DNA from: Ohtaekwangia kribbensis
GTDB taxonomy: Bacteria; Bacteroidota; Bacteroidia; Cytophagales; Cyclobacteriaceae
Reading direction: 5' to 3'
DNA length: 64,000 nt
NCBI RefSeq assembly: GCF_042676245.1
Contig: NZ_JBHTKA010000015.1
Coordinates: 62,001-126,000 of the forward strand
Below, in pieces: positions 1 to 7,634 of the stretch (its first letter is position 1; each line of letters begins with the position of its first letter). The notes below the pieces were generated by a model, which worked only from the letters and a program-made list of their open reading frames with translations, did not search any database and had not been told where the DNA came from. The translations under genes were made by a program, and so were the position numbers.

Positions 1-251
1 ACCTTATCGTGTACTTCGTTAATTCCTTTCGCCAGAACAACACCTTTCGATCCGGTTTCCTTCACGGTTCCCTTTCCACGACCACCGGCATGTATCTGAG
101 ATTTAACAACAAACCATTTGGTGCCGGTCTCTGCCTGTAGCTCTTTTGCTGCAGTTACTGCATTGTCTGGAGTATCGGCTACAATGCCCCGTTGAACGGC
201 CACACCATATTTCTTCAGAATTTCTTTGCCTTGGTATTCGTGAATGTTCAT
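1..251 (-). CDS. sucC: Succinyl-CoA synthetase beta subunit, 5' end only
   Basis: Only the first 83 or so codons are in the window; the gene runs off the left edge. The translated start reads MNIHEYQGKEILKKYGV, the hallmark N-terminus of the ATP-grasp beta subunit of succinate-CoA ligase, followed by the glycine-rich segment KSQIHAGGRGKG that forms part of the nucleotide site. The family enzyme converts succinyl-CoA to succinate in the TCA cycle with substrate-level phosphorylation, as a complex with SucD. The ATG lies at 249-251. The divergent neighbour begins 69 bp away. Identification rests on the N-terminus alone but the match is distinctive. Confidence 0.95.
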   Translation of the reverse strand, partial: MNIHEYQGKEILKKYGVAVQRGIVADTPDNAVTAAKELQAETGTKWFVVKSQIHAGGRGKGTVKETGSKGVVLAKGINEVHDK

Positions 252-320
252 TGAATTTTTTGTTTTGGGCGAAACTAGCGTATTTAAAGCTTTATTTCAA
301 AGGAATCTATACAATTAGCA

Positions 321-977
321 ATGTTAAGAGCTACACAGGTTGAAAAATCCTACGGTCAGTTGAAAGTACTGAAGGGGGTAGACTTAGAAGTTAATGAGGG
401 TGAGGTGGTTGCCATTGTTGGTGCCTCGGGTGCCGGCAAAAGTACTTTACTGCATATTCTCGGTACTTTGGATACGCCAGACCGCGGCCAACTCTTTATT
501 CACGATAAAAATGTATTCTCACAGTCGCCTAAAAACCTGGCTGCGTTCCGGAATAAATCCATTGGCTTCGTTTTTCAGTTCCATAACCTCTTGCCGGAGT
601 TTACTGCGCTTGAAAATGTATTGATACCGGGCCTGATTGCCAACAACACCAACGAACAGGCTATACGAAAACGCGCTGAAGAATTGCTGAGCATGTTGGG
701 GCTGAGTTCGCGTATACATCATAAACCTTCCGAACTGTCTGGTGGTGAGCAACAAAGAACAGCTGTAGCCCGTGCATTAATTAACTCACCGGCTATAATT
801 CTGGCCGATGAACCAAGCGGTAACCTGGATTCTAAAAACGCATTGGAGCTTCACGGACTATTCTTTCAACTGCGGAAAGAACTGAAGCAGACGTTCATCA
901 TCGTTACGCACAACGAAGAACTTTCAAAGATGGCGGATCGAAGAATTGAAATAAAAGATGGAATTGTAAATCGATAG
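321..977 (+). CDS. ABC transporter ATP-binding protein, LolD/MacB-like
   Basis: A 218-residue stand-alone ABC ATPase. Walker A (GASGAGKST, about residues 34-42), the Q-loop region (FVFQFHNLLPEFTALENV), signature LSGGEQQR (139-146) and Walker B ILADEPSGNLD (about 160-170) are all present. The FQFHNLLPEFTALENV segment and the GNLDS ending are typical of the LolD/MacB/FtsE branch, which works with FtsX-like permeases on lipoproteins or cell-envelope substrates rather than importing solutes. No permease gene is next to it in the window, so the partner must be elsewhere. The ATG at 321 follows an AT-rich leader with no obvious Shine-Dalgarno, as usual in Bacteroidota. Lipoprotein release is the best guess but not proven. 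Confidence 0.9.
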   Translation: MLRATQVEKSYGQLKVLKGVDLEVNEGEVVAIVGASGAGKSTLLHILGTLDTPDRGQLFIHDKNVFSQSPKNLAAFRNKSIGFVFQFHNLLPEFTALENVLIPGLIANNTNEQAIRKRAEELLSMLGLSSRIHHKPSELSGGEQQRTAVARALINSPAIILADEPSGNLDSKNALELHGLFFQLRKELKQTFIIVTHNEELSKMADRRIEIKDGIVNR

Positions 978-1292
978 TTGTTGATCGATTTTACAGACAG
1001 GTATAAAAAAACGAAGAAGAAAGCCCTTCACAAACCAAAACCCCCAAGTTCGTGGCTTCCTCCTTCATCCTAAAGCAGGCAGGTTAGAGTAGACTGCTTA
1101 TTTCTTTTAACTGGATTGATGATACAAAGATATAGCACGCTGAGAACCTGATTCGTGCAGAGACCGGAGAGAAGGTAGAGGTGTAAGATGATCTTAATTT
1201 CTACAAAATAGTGCACGCAGGGTGGTAGTAATCCGAGAGGTGTAGTAACAATCTTACAGATAACCTACACCTGATATTGCCTGCACTATATA
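978..1292. other. Intergenic region with two hairpins, no gene seen
   Basis: About 315 bp between the LolD-like gene and the end of mtaB. I see no convincing coding region. Two dyads are visible. One spans about 1175-1204: GTAGA at the left and TCTAC at the right, enclosing the palindrome TAAGAT-g-ATCTTA. The second is a nested inverted repeat of about 82 bp: ATAGTGC (1208-1214) with GCACTAT (1283-1289), GCAGG (1217-1221) with CCTGC (1280-1284), and AGGTGTAG (1238-1245) with CTACACCT (1265-1272). They could be transcription-end structures between two convergent genes, or a small structured RNA. Confidence 0.5.
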
Positions 1293-2612
1293 TTAATGGA
1301 TGAATACTTCCGCTTGTGCATCTTCTACTTCAACATGGCCGTGATCGTTGATGGCCAGAAGCTTAACGTGTTTCAACTCGTTGACTAATACAGGATCGTA
1401 TTTCGCTGTAACACGGATATAGTTTTCGGTAAAGCCATGCATCATTCCGTTTTCAATGTCATTTTCAAAAAGAACGGTGGCTTCTTTGCCGAGATTCTCT
1501 TCGTAAAACTTTCTGCGTTTTTTATCGGAGAGTATATGCAGCATTTTGGAACGATCAGCCCGCTGACTTCCCGGTACTGTACCAGTCATTTCTGCAGCAG
1601 GTGTATTCTCGCGCTCCGAGTATGTAAATACATGGAGGTATGATATGTCTAACTCATTGAGAAACGCGTATGTATCGAGAAAGTCTTCGCGTGTTTCTCC
1701 GGGGAAACCTACAATCACATCAACACCAATGCAGCAGTGCGGCATCAGCGATTTGATTTTGGCAACACGATCGGCATATAGCTCGCGCATATAGCGTCTG
1801 CGCATCAGCTTCAGAATTTTGTTCGAGCCGGATTGTAAGGGTATGTGGAAATGAGGAACAAATCTTTTTGACTGAGCAACAAACTCGATGATATCGTCTG
1901 ATAAAAGATTCGGTTCGATTGATGATATACGAAAGCGATCTATACCTTCCACTTCATCCAGCGCCTTTACCAGATCAACGAAACGCTCAACGCGTACTCC
2001 TTGTTGAATACCAAAGTCGCCAGTGTTTACACCCGTCAGCACAATTTCGCAAACTTCAGTCTTTGCAATATCATGAGCAGTCTTCAGTATATTTTCGATG
2101 CTGTCACTTCGGCTACTGCCGCGTGCCAATGGTATCGTACAAAACGTGCAGGAGTAATCACAACCATCCTGTACTTTTAAAAAAGTACGGGTACGATCGT
2201 TAATAGAGTAGGAGGTATTGAATTTATTAGCCTGTTCAACTTCCGAAGCATATACTTCAGCCTGAGGCTTGCGTACAAAACCATCGAGTAATTCTACCAG
2301 TCGGAATTTTTCGGCAGCTCCCAACACAGCATCCACTCCCGGAATCTCGGAAATCTCTTTGGGTTTTAACTGTGCATAACAACCTATAATGGCTACGTAT
2401 GCATCCGGAGCTATACCGCGTGCTTCGCGCACGATCTTGTGGCATTTCTTATCGGCATTCTCCGTTACGGAGCAGGTATTGATAATGAAGATATCGGGAG
2501 TATCGGTAAAGTCTACTTTCTTATAGCCTTTCTCCTCAAACATCCGTGAAATGGTGGATGTCTCTGAATAATTAAGCTTGCAGCCCAGCGTATAAAAAGC
2601 GACTTTTTTCAT
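1293..2612 (-). CDS. mtaB: tRNA N6-threonylcarbamoyladenosine methylthiotransferase
   Basis: A 439-residue radical-SAM methylthiotransferase. The N-terminal UPF0004 domain starts TLGCKLNYSET, with cluster cysteines at 11, 47 and 78. The radical-SAM motif is CDYSCTFC with cysteines 151, 155 and 158, and a C-terminal TRAM-like segment follows about residue 375. Family members put a methylthio group on t6A37 of ANN-decoding tRNAs (ms2t6A). The CKLNYSET start favours MtaB over MiaB or RimO. The two Fe-S clusters make it a client of the SUF system found further along the window. It lies 88 bp downstream of the phosphohexomutase gene on the same strand, separated by a GT/AC-rich inverted repeat, so it may be a separate or attenuated unit. 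Confidence 0.93.
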   Translation of the reverse strand: MKKVAFYTLGCKLNYSETSTISRMFEEKGYKKVDFTDTPDIFIINTCSVTENADKKCHKIVREARGIAPDAYVAIIGCYAQLKPKEISEIPGVDAVLGAAEKFRLVELLDGFVRKPQAEVYASEVEQANKFNTSYSINDRTRTFLKVQDGCDYSCTFCTIPLARGSSRSDSIENILKTAHDIAKTEVCEIVLTGVNTGDFGIQQGVRVERFVDLVKALDEVEGIDRFRISSIEPNLLSDDIIEFVAQSKRFVPHFHIPLQSGSNKILKLMRRRYMRELYADRVAKIKSLMPHCCIGVDVIVGFPGETREDFLDTYAFLNELDISYLHVFTYSERENTPAAEMTGTVPGSQRADRSKMLHILSDKKRRKFYEENLGKEATVLFENDIENGMMHGFTENYIRVTAKYDPVLVNELKHVKLLAINDHGHVEVEDAQAEVFIH

Positions 2613-2646
2613 GATGAAGCCGCAAAGATAGGGAAAACGTGTTTAG

Positions 2647-2692
2647 GTGTGTAGGTGTTTACGTGTTTAAGTTAACGTACACACCTACACAC
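2647..2692. repeat. GT/AC-rich inverted repeat between mtaB and mutase
   Basis: GTGTGTAGGTGT (2647-2658) is the exact reverse complement of ACACCTACACAC (2681-2692), with further near-complementary ACGT steps inside the 22-nt spacer. The surrounding 2640-2706 bp is a run of GTGT or ACAC-type words. It could act as a transcription-termination or processing hairpin for the leftward operon, but has no T-run. Confidence 0.6.
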
Positions 2693-2700
2693 GTACACAC

Positions 2701-4431
2701 TTACACACTCTGCAAATATGCTTCTACGCCTTTTATTTTCAGGTCGAGTTGTTCATCGACCTTTTCAAATTCTGAGCGTGAGGCTAATGGAGCGTTTACA
2801 CTGATGTAAAACTTGATCTTGGGTTCTGTGCCGGACGGACGAACAGAAACCTTTGTGCCGTCTTCCAGGTAAAACTGAAGCACATCTGATTTAGGGAAAT
2901 CGAGATTGGTTTCTTTGCCCGTCAACAGATCTTTTTCTTTCAGGATTTTATAGTCGAGCAAACGAACCACGCGACTGCCGATAATCTCGGAAGGAGGGTT
3001 GTTTCTGAACTTCTCCATCATCGCCTTAATCTCCTGTTCTCCCTGCTGACCTTTTTTCGTTACGTTAAGCAGTCCTTCTTTATAGTAAGCGAACTCTACA
3101 TACATATCGATAAGCCAGTCGTACATAGACTTGCCTTCTTCGGTAGCGCTGGCGGCCATCGCAGCAAAGAATGCGCACGATGAAACAGCATCTTTATCGC
3201 GAACAAAGTCACCCGCCATATAGCCATAACTTTCTTCTCCGGCGGCTACGAATTTTTTCTTGCCTTCGAACTTGCCCATCAGCTCCGCTATATATTTAAA
3301 GCCGGTGAGTGTGTTATAGCATTCAACACCAAAGCGTTCAGCCATCATGTCGATGAGCTCTGATGTAACGATGGTCTTTGCAATATAGGCGTTGTTCTTG
3401 TCTTTCAGGTTCTTCATGATGAAGTACATCATCAGGCTGAAAGCCTGGTTGCCATTGAGGAGTATAAATTCTCCGTTGGATTTACGCACGCCCATCCCCA
3501 CGCGATCTGTATCCGGGTCGGTAGCCATAACCATAGTGGCATTCACTTCTTTACCCTTTTGAATCACAAGCTCCATCGCAGATTGTTCTTCCGGGTTCGG
3601 AGACTTTACCGTAGGGAAATCACCATCCGGTTCTTCCTGTTCTTTTACTACATGGATATTAGTGAACCCGATTTGTCGTAAACATTCAGGCACCATCGTG
3701 ATACCCGCACCATGAAGACTTGAATATACCAAGGGTATATTTTTGTGCTTGGCGATTACATCGTGGTTCGGAATGATCTTCTTTACTTCTTCGTAGTAAG
3801 CTTGCTCAACCTCAGGGCCTATAACATTAATGTTGGCAAGTGTTGGTTTAAACTTAACCTGGTCGAACGAGGTGATGGCCTTTACTTCTTCAATGATATT
3901 TTTATCGTGAGGAGGCACTACCTGTGCACCACCGGTCCAGTAAGCTTTGTAACCGTTATATTCTTTCGGATTGTGTGATGCAGTGATCACCACGCCCGAG
4001 TCGCAGTTGAGATAACGGATGGCGAAAGAGAGGAGAGGAGTGGGGCGAAGTTCATCGAACATATATACCTTGATACCGTTGGCAGAGAAAACGGCTGCTA
4101 CGATTTCGGCAAAGTCGCGGCTGTTGTTACGACTGTCGTGAGCAATGGCAACTTTTATTTCCTTGCCCGGAAAAGTCTTGTTCAGGTAGTTGGAAAGTCC
4201 CTGCGTGGCAACACCAACAGTATATTTGTTCATACAGTTGGAACCAACGCCCATGATACCGCGCAATCCACCGGTACCAAATTCAAGATCTTTATAAAAA
4301 CTATCGATCAGTTCTTTCGGTTCTTCTTTGGATAGCAGCGCTTTGATGGCTGATTTTGTCTTGTCGTCAATCGTGCGACTGGTAAGCCAGGTTTCTGCTT
4401 TTGCCTGTACGGTTTCTAATAACTCACTCAT
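2701..4431 (-). CDS. Phosphohexomutase (phosphoglucomutase/phosphomannomutase)
   Basis: A 576-residue alpha-D-phosphohexomutase. The catalytic phosphoserine loop TASHNPKEYNG has Ser152, the Mg-binding loop reads DPDTDRVG (about 306), the sugar-binding loop is GEESYGY (about 400), and the C-terminal phosphate-binding loop is VRPSGTEPKIKFY. The length and the long insertions are those of the PgcA/phosphopentomutase-like subgroup (about 570-600 residues) common in Bacteroidota. It interconverts hexose-1- and hexose-6-phosphates in the cytoplasm for polysaccharide and envelope precursors. I chose the ATG at 4431 (MSELLETV) because the stretch further upstream is not family-like. It follows the Trm112-like gene by 69 bp and may be co-transcribed with the riboswitch-led genes. 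Substrate preference cannot be read from the sequence. Confidence 0.92.
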   Translation of the reverse strand: MSELLETVQAKAETWLTSRTIDDKTKSAIKALLSKEEPKELIDSFYKDLEFGTGGLRGIMGVGSNCMNKYTVGVATQGLSNYLNKTFPGKEIKVAIAHDSRNNSRDFAEIVAAVFSANGIKVYMFDELRPTPLLSFAIRYLNCDSGVVITASHNPKEYNGYKAYWTGGAQVVPPHDKNIIEEVKAITSFDQVKFKPTLANINVIGPEVEQAYYEEVKKIIPNHDVIAKHKNIPLVYSSLHGAGITMVPECLRQIGFTNIHVVKEQEEPDGDFPTVKSPNPEEQSAMELVIQKGKEVNATMVMATDPDTDRVGMGVRKSNGEFILLNGNQAFSLMMYFIMKNLKDKNNAYIAKTIVTSELIDMMAERFGVECYNTLTGFKYIAELMGKFEGKKKFVAAGEESYGYMAGDFVRDKDAVSSCAFFAAMAASATEEGKSMYDWLIDMYVEFAYYKEGLLNVTKKGQQGEQEIKAMMEKFRNNPPSEIIGSRVVRLLDYKILKEKDLLTGKETNLDFPKSDVLQFYLEDGTKVSVRPSGTEPKIKFYISVNAPLASRSEFEKVDEQLDLKIKGVEAYLQSV

Positions 4432-4500
4432 GATCTTTTTTAGTAAGGCCGTAAATTTATCATAAGTTTTTACAGACGCGATGTGTTTCCACACTCATTT

Positions 4501-4776
4501 TTAGATTTCCTGACCAGCGGCAAGAAGTTTGAAAGTCTGCGAGTCGTTGTCGATTTGTAACCCCCAGCGATGCAGCACCGGGTGTTCCAACGATTTCTCG
4601 CGATACTCGTCAGGCGACATAATAGGTATACCATAGATGATCGGGTAGTAACGCTTGCAATGTGTACAGGTAAAGATACCTTCCAGTATAGTATCGCCTT
4701 CCTGGCGGATGATCTTCAGATCGAGATCGTTCTTATCAAAAGGACAGGCCAGTTTATGAAGAAGTGAAGTTTTCAT
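4501..4776 (-). CDS. Trm112/UPF0434-like zinc-ribbon protein
   Basis: A 91-residue protein of the Trm112p-like family. It has a CPFDKND knuckle near residue 11, a second knuckle CTHC (about 37-40), and the signature YYPIIYGIPIM where the family has YP(I/L)xDGIPxLL. The second position of the first knuckle is Asp rather than Cys, so there may be only three Cys ligands. Eukaryotic and archaeal Trm112 proteins are obligate partners that stabilise class I SAM methyltransferases acting on tRNA, rRNA and proteins; bacterial members have been proposed to do the same. Here a class I methyltransferase sits two genes upstream in the same series, which is suggestive context. The residues after about 55 are an extension not typical of the 60-residue bacterial proteins. 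Confidence 0.85.
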   Translation of the reverse strand: MKTSLLHKLACPFDKNDLDLKIIRQEGDTILEGIFTCTHCKRYYPIIYGIPIMSPDEYREKSLEHPVLHRWGLQIDNDSQTFKLLAAGQEI

Positions 4777-4831
4777 GATGATTCATTTGTTGTGTTTGAA
4801 CAGCTTTAATAAGTGGCTGAGGAATACATTT

Positions 4832-5503
4832 TTATCGCGGACGAGTCAGCGCCTCCTTGAAGTCTTGTGCAGCGCGTGCCGGGTCGTCTGCTTTTAATAT
4901 CGCGGAGATCACGGCAACGCCGTTTATACCCAAAGGCAACAGGGTGTTGATCGATGCCGGAGTAATTCCTCCAGCAACAAAAATGGGCAGATTGGTTTGC
5001 CGCCTGGTTTCTTCTACTACCTCCGGACGAACAATTTCACAAACACCAGCCGAGGCCGAAGGGAACATGGAACAGAAAGAAAGATAGTCGGCAAAGCGTA
5101 TAGCCCAATCGATGCGAGTCTCGTCATTGCCACAGGTTATACCGGTGAGGAAAGGTCTCGTTATGGTATTACGGTTTGTGTCCCAATCGGCAGGTATAGC
5201 ATCGAAGTGTACACCATCAATCATGGTGCTTTCGAGCCAGTGCCATTCTTCGTTGATAAGTACGGGCACATCAACGGCATGCGCCAGCGTAGTGATACTG
5301 TCAATGAAAGCTTTTTGATCCTGACCTTTGTGCCAATGATTCCAGATCTGGAGAACATCTACACCACCTGCCAATGCAGCTTTCACTTTGGGCAGAACGG
5401 TTTCGATGCCTTCATGCGGATCAATCACCAGGTATACTCCGCCTTTAACCTTTCTGCGGAGGTCTTCGATTGTTTCAGTATATAGTTTACCGTTTACTGT
5501 CAT
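4832..5503 (-). CDS. Divergent thiamine-phosphate synthase (ThiE/TenI-like)
   Basis: A 223-residue TIM-barrel protein recognisable as ThiE/TenI superfamily by the order of its strands, by GVHFD (97-101) where ThiE has GVHLGQ, FVAGGI (175-180), and VAVISAI (196-202). The usual ThiE catalytic motifs are altered. Q(L)RxK is QIWNH (52-56), (V/I)NDR is INEEW (83-87), and the pyrophosphate-binding FPTxTK is FPSASA (147-152). By family knowledge ThiE couples HMP-PP to thiazole phosphate giving TMP, while TenI is a ThiE-fold thiazole tautomerase. The substitutions suggest either a changed substrate or a TenI-like role. It starts 11 bp after the AIR-synthase-like gene in a TPP-riboswitch operon, which supports a thiamine-linked role. 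The fold assignment is good; the activity is uncertain. Confidence 0.85.
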   Translation of the reverse strand: MTVNGKLYTETIEDLRRKVKGGVYLVIDPHEGIETVLPKVKAALAGGVDVLQIWNHWHKGQDQKAFIDSITTLAHAVDVPVLINEEWHWLESTMIDGVHFDAIPADWDTNRNTITRPFLTGITCGNDETRIDWAIRFADYLSFCSMFPSASAGVCEIVRPEVVEETRRQTNLPIFVAGGITPASINTLLPLGINGVAVISAILKADDPARAAQDFKEALTRPR

Positions 5504-5514
5504 ATACCTTTGGT

Positions 5515-6573
5515 TTATTTCCAGCCTTTCCCGAACGCGTCAAAGAATGCACTCCAATAGGGATCGGCTCCCGGATGTTGCAGCTCAACAACTTCCTGAT
5601 CGCGATGTATTTTCAATCCCTCCGATGGAGCCGTGACCGCACCAATTACAGTAGCCCGCACGTTGTTCGCTGCCAGATGTTCGACCAGAAGATGTGCCTT
5701 ATCTGCTTTGGCGGTGATGATCATTGCGCCTGCTCCGACACAGTATAGCGGGTCAATGTTGAACAAGGCACCGATCTTCTGCTGAGGTTCACCCAAAGGT
5801 ATAGCAGGCTCGTTCACTACCACACCACATCCGGAGGCATGCGCCAGTTCATATATAGCACCGAGTACACCACCCTCGGTAGCATCGTGCATGGCTGTAA
5901 CCGACTGTGTATGCCGATGAAACTCACCTGTGGCCAGACCAGCTTCGACAGCGCTGGTTTCGTAAAACAATTTTGCTGCGCGTTGTTGAATATCAGAACC
6001 ACAGGATTTTATCACCGTCTCCGGAAAGCTTAGCGCGAGGATGGAAGTAGCGATCAACGCACATTCTTTGGTCATGATCAGTACATCGCCTGGTTCAGCA
6101 CCTTTACTGGTAATGATCTGTTCTCCCGGAGCTACGGTAATCATCGTGCCACCTCCGGCAATGGTGGAGTTTATGCCTTCAAATCGCCCGGTGTGTCCTC
6201 CGGTAATAGCAATGCCGAGGCGATTGCAGAACTCATGTATATAATGCCAGTACTGCTCAAAGTCGTGTACCCCAAGCGTTGTGGGAAGGTTCAACGTAAA
6301 CTGTGCATACTGTGGAGCAAAGCCGGTGGTGGCCATATCGTTAGCCATGAGTTGAACCGAGAGCCAGGCCGATTCACGAAGTCCCAGCGTTGGTATGAGC
6401 GAAAGCGGATCGCTCGTCATAGCCATAGCCAGTCCATTGGGGAGATTCACGATGGAAACATCTACACCATACTCCGGTCCGATAACTACTTCGCTTCGCT
6501 TGGCACCGCAGAACGGGAACACCTTTTCCTTGAAAAATGAGTTTTGAATCTTGCCGGTTTCGGGGAAATCCAT
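5515..6573 (-). CDS. AIR-synthase-related protein (PurM/ThiL/HypE superfamily)
   Basis: A 352-residue protein of the PurM-like ATP-binding superfamily. The N-terminal half holds GPEYGVDVS (about 32-40) in the place of the GxGDDAA loop, MTSDP (52-56) and the NDMATTGFAP segment (78-87) that matches the ND(L/I)AAxGA(K/R)P motif. The central GGHTGR and the C-terminal MHDATEGGVLGA are typical of the HypE/ThiL/SelD branch. Members bind ATP and activate an amide, carbamoyl or phosphate substrate; ThiL, the thiamine-phosphate kinase, belongs to this superfamily. The start at 6573 (MDFPETG) gives a family-like N-terminus. It sits between the methyltransferase and the ThiE-like gene under a TPP riboswitch, so a kinase or amidating step near thiamine metabolism is plausible but not shown. 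No hydrogenase genes are nearby, which argues against true HypE. Confidence 0.88.
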   Translation of the reverse strand: MDFPETGKIQNSFFKEKVFPFCGAKRSEVVIGPEYGVDVSIVNLPNGLAMAMTSDPLSLIPTLGLRESAWLSVQLMANDMATTGFAPQYAQFTLNLPTTLGVHDFEQYWHYIHEFCNRLGIAITGGHTGRFEGINSTIAGGGTMITVAPGEQIITSKGAEPGDVLIMTKECALIATSILALSFPETVIKSCGSDIQQRAAKLFYETSAVEAGLATGEFHRHTQSVTAMHDATEGGVLGAIYELAHASGCGVVVNEPAIPLGEPQQKIGALFNIDPLYCVGAGAMIITAKADKAHLLVEHLAANNVRATVIGAVTAPSEGLKIHRDQEVVELQHPGADPYWSAFFDAFGKGWK

Positions 6574-6614
6574 GTTTGTGCGTGTTGATGTGTTGGTGTT
6601 GAGGGGGATATACC

Positions 6615-7316
6615 TTAGCGTTTCAGCTTTACGTATAGGCCGAAAAAATCTCCGTAGGGAACCTTCCATTGTTGTACGGGGAACCACTCGGGCAGGCCGG
6701 TACAATTCCATTCAAGGGTATATTCTTCACCTAGCAAGGCTTCTTTGATGACCGCGGTTAACGTATTGGGCGTGTAGAAGTTAGCTGTTACATAGAATGG
6801 ATTTTTACCGAAGAGTTGCTGTACTCGCCTGCGTACTACTTTCGGTGAATTACGGTTCATCATACCGAACACAATGCCGTGCTTGCCAACACGCGCTGCT
6901 TCGCGGATTACTTTAACAGGATCTTTATAATATTCGAAAGTGGTGATGAAGGCAACGGCATCGAACGTGTTGTCTTTGAAGGGCATATGGTGTGAGTCGG
7001 CCAACACTAAATCACCTTTGAACAACTGCACGCCTTGTCCCAACATAAAAGGAGAGAGGTCGCCACCCGTGGCTTCTATACCTATATCTTTCCACCAGCG
7101 GGTAAAGCGTGTCGTGCCGCATCCGAACTCGAGCAGCGTGTGGATGCGGTCATCTTTTTTAAGAAGATCGCCAATGATTTTCTTCTGCCAGATCTCGGCT
7201 CGTTTGTAGCGTCCTTCGTACCAAAGTTCATACGTGTCGGTATGTTCGCGGTTGAAGAACCATTCTTTCCGGTTCTGCCAGGATCTCAGATTTTGCGTGA
7301 CGAGGTTAAAAGACAT
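6615..7316 (-). CDS. Class I SAM-dependent methyltransferase
   Basis: A 233-residue methyltransferase. Motif I is LLEFGCGTTRFT (61-72), followed by the acidic residue of motif II near GGDLSP (84-89). Motif III is VLADSHHMPFKDNTFDAV (about 104-121), and motif IV is an ITTFEYY stretch (124-130). This is the Methyltransf_11 pattern. The ATG at 7316 (MSFNLV) was chosen because the longer reading would begin inside the riboswitch. It is the first gene after the TPP riboswitch terminator, only 23 bp beyond its T-run. The target is unknown: the domain itself is generic, while the operon (AIR-synthase-like, ThiE-like, Trm112-like) hints at a thiamine-related small molecule, or at an RNA/protein target using the Trm112-like partner. 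Confidence 0.88.
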   Translation of the reverse strand: MSFNLVTQNLRSWQNRKEWFFNREHTDTYELWYEGRYKRAEIWQKKIIGDLLKKDDRIHTLLEFGCGTTRFTRWWKDIGIEATGGDLSPFMLGQGVQLFKGDLVLADSHHMPFKDNTFDAVAFITTFEYYKDPVKVIREAARVGKHGIVFGMMNRNSPKVVRRRVQQLFGKNPFYVTANFYTPNTLTAVIKEALLGEEYTLEWNCTGLPEWFPVQQWKVPYGDFFGLYVKLKR

Positions 7317-7339
7317 TGTTTGCTTGTTTAAAATCCAAC

Positions 7340-7370
7340 AAAAAAGCCGCACCCAAAAAGGAATGCGGCT
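7340..7370 (-). terminator. Intrinsic terminator of the TPP riboswitch
   Basis: On the minus strand AGCCGCA (7370-7364) pairs with TGCGGCT (7351-7345) around a 12-nt loop, followed by six T residues. It lies between the aptamer and the methyltransferase start. The loop side of the 5' arm contains GCATTCC, which is complementary to GGAATGC in the 3' strand of the aptamer P1 stem, giving a ready-made antiterminator. Confidence 0.85.
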
Positions 7371-7408
7371 CAATATCGTATGCCTGCGCAAAGTGAAATC
7401 GAAGCTGT

Positions 7409-7484
7409 GCATTCCCTTCGCTGGTATTAGCCAGATCAGGTTCCCCGGGTATAATCTCAGCCGTTTTGCACAGCACCCCGATGC
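7409..7484 (-). promoter_or_regulatory. TPP riboswitch (thi box)
   Basis: Read on the minus strand, the segment contains the conserved thi-box blocks in order: CGGGGTGC, GGCTGAGAT, ACCCG, GAACCTGATCTGG, TAATACCAGCG and AAGGGAA. P1 is closed by GCAT (7484-7481) with ATGC (7412-7409). These match the THI-element consensus essentially base for base. TPP binding would be expected to stabilise P1 and allow the downstream terminator (7340-7370) to form, shutting off the methyltransferase, AIR-synthase-like and ThiE-like genes. Confidence 0.97.
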
Positions 7485-7634
7485 GCTTATGAGACAAAGG
7501 AAAGTGATAAAACCGGACGATGCAAGACCTCTCCATTAAAATTAGCGTGATGCCATTCTTCAGGTTTTAATTAAAAATGAGTTTTGTTTGTTAAAAATGA
7601 TGGTGGTTAATTGCGGCCAAATTTGAAAGGCGTT

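Noticed and set aside
5515..6573. True HypE (hydrogenase maturation) role for the AIR-synthase-like protein
   Set aside because: No other hyp or hydrogenase genes nearby and the TPP riboswitch gives a different context; kept as a superfamily call only.
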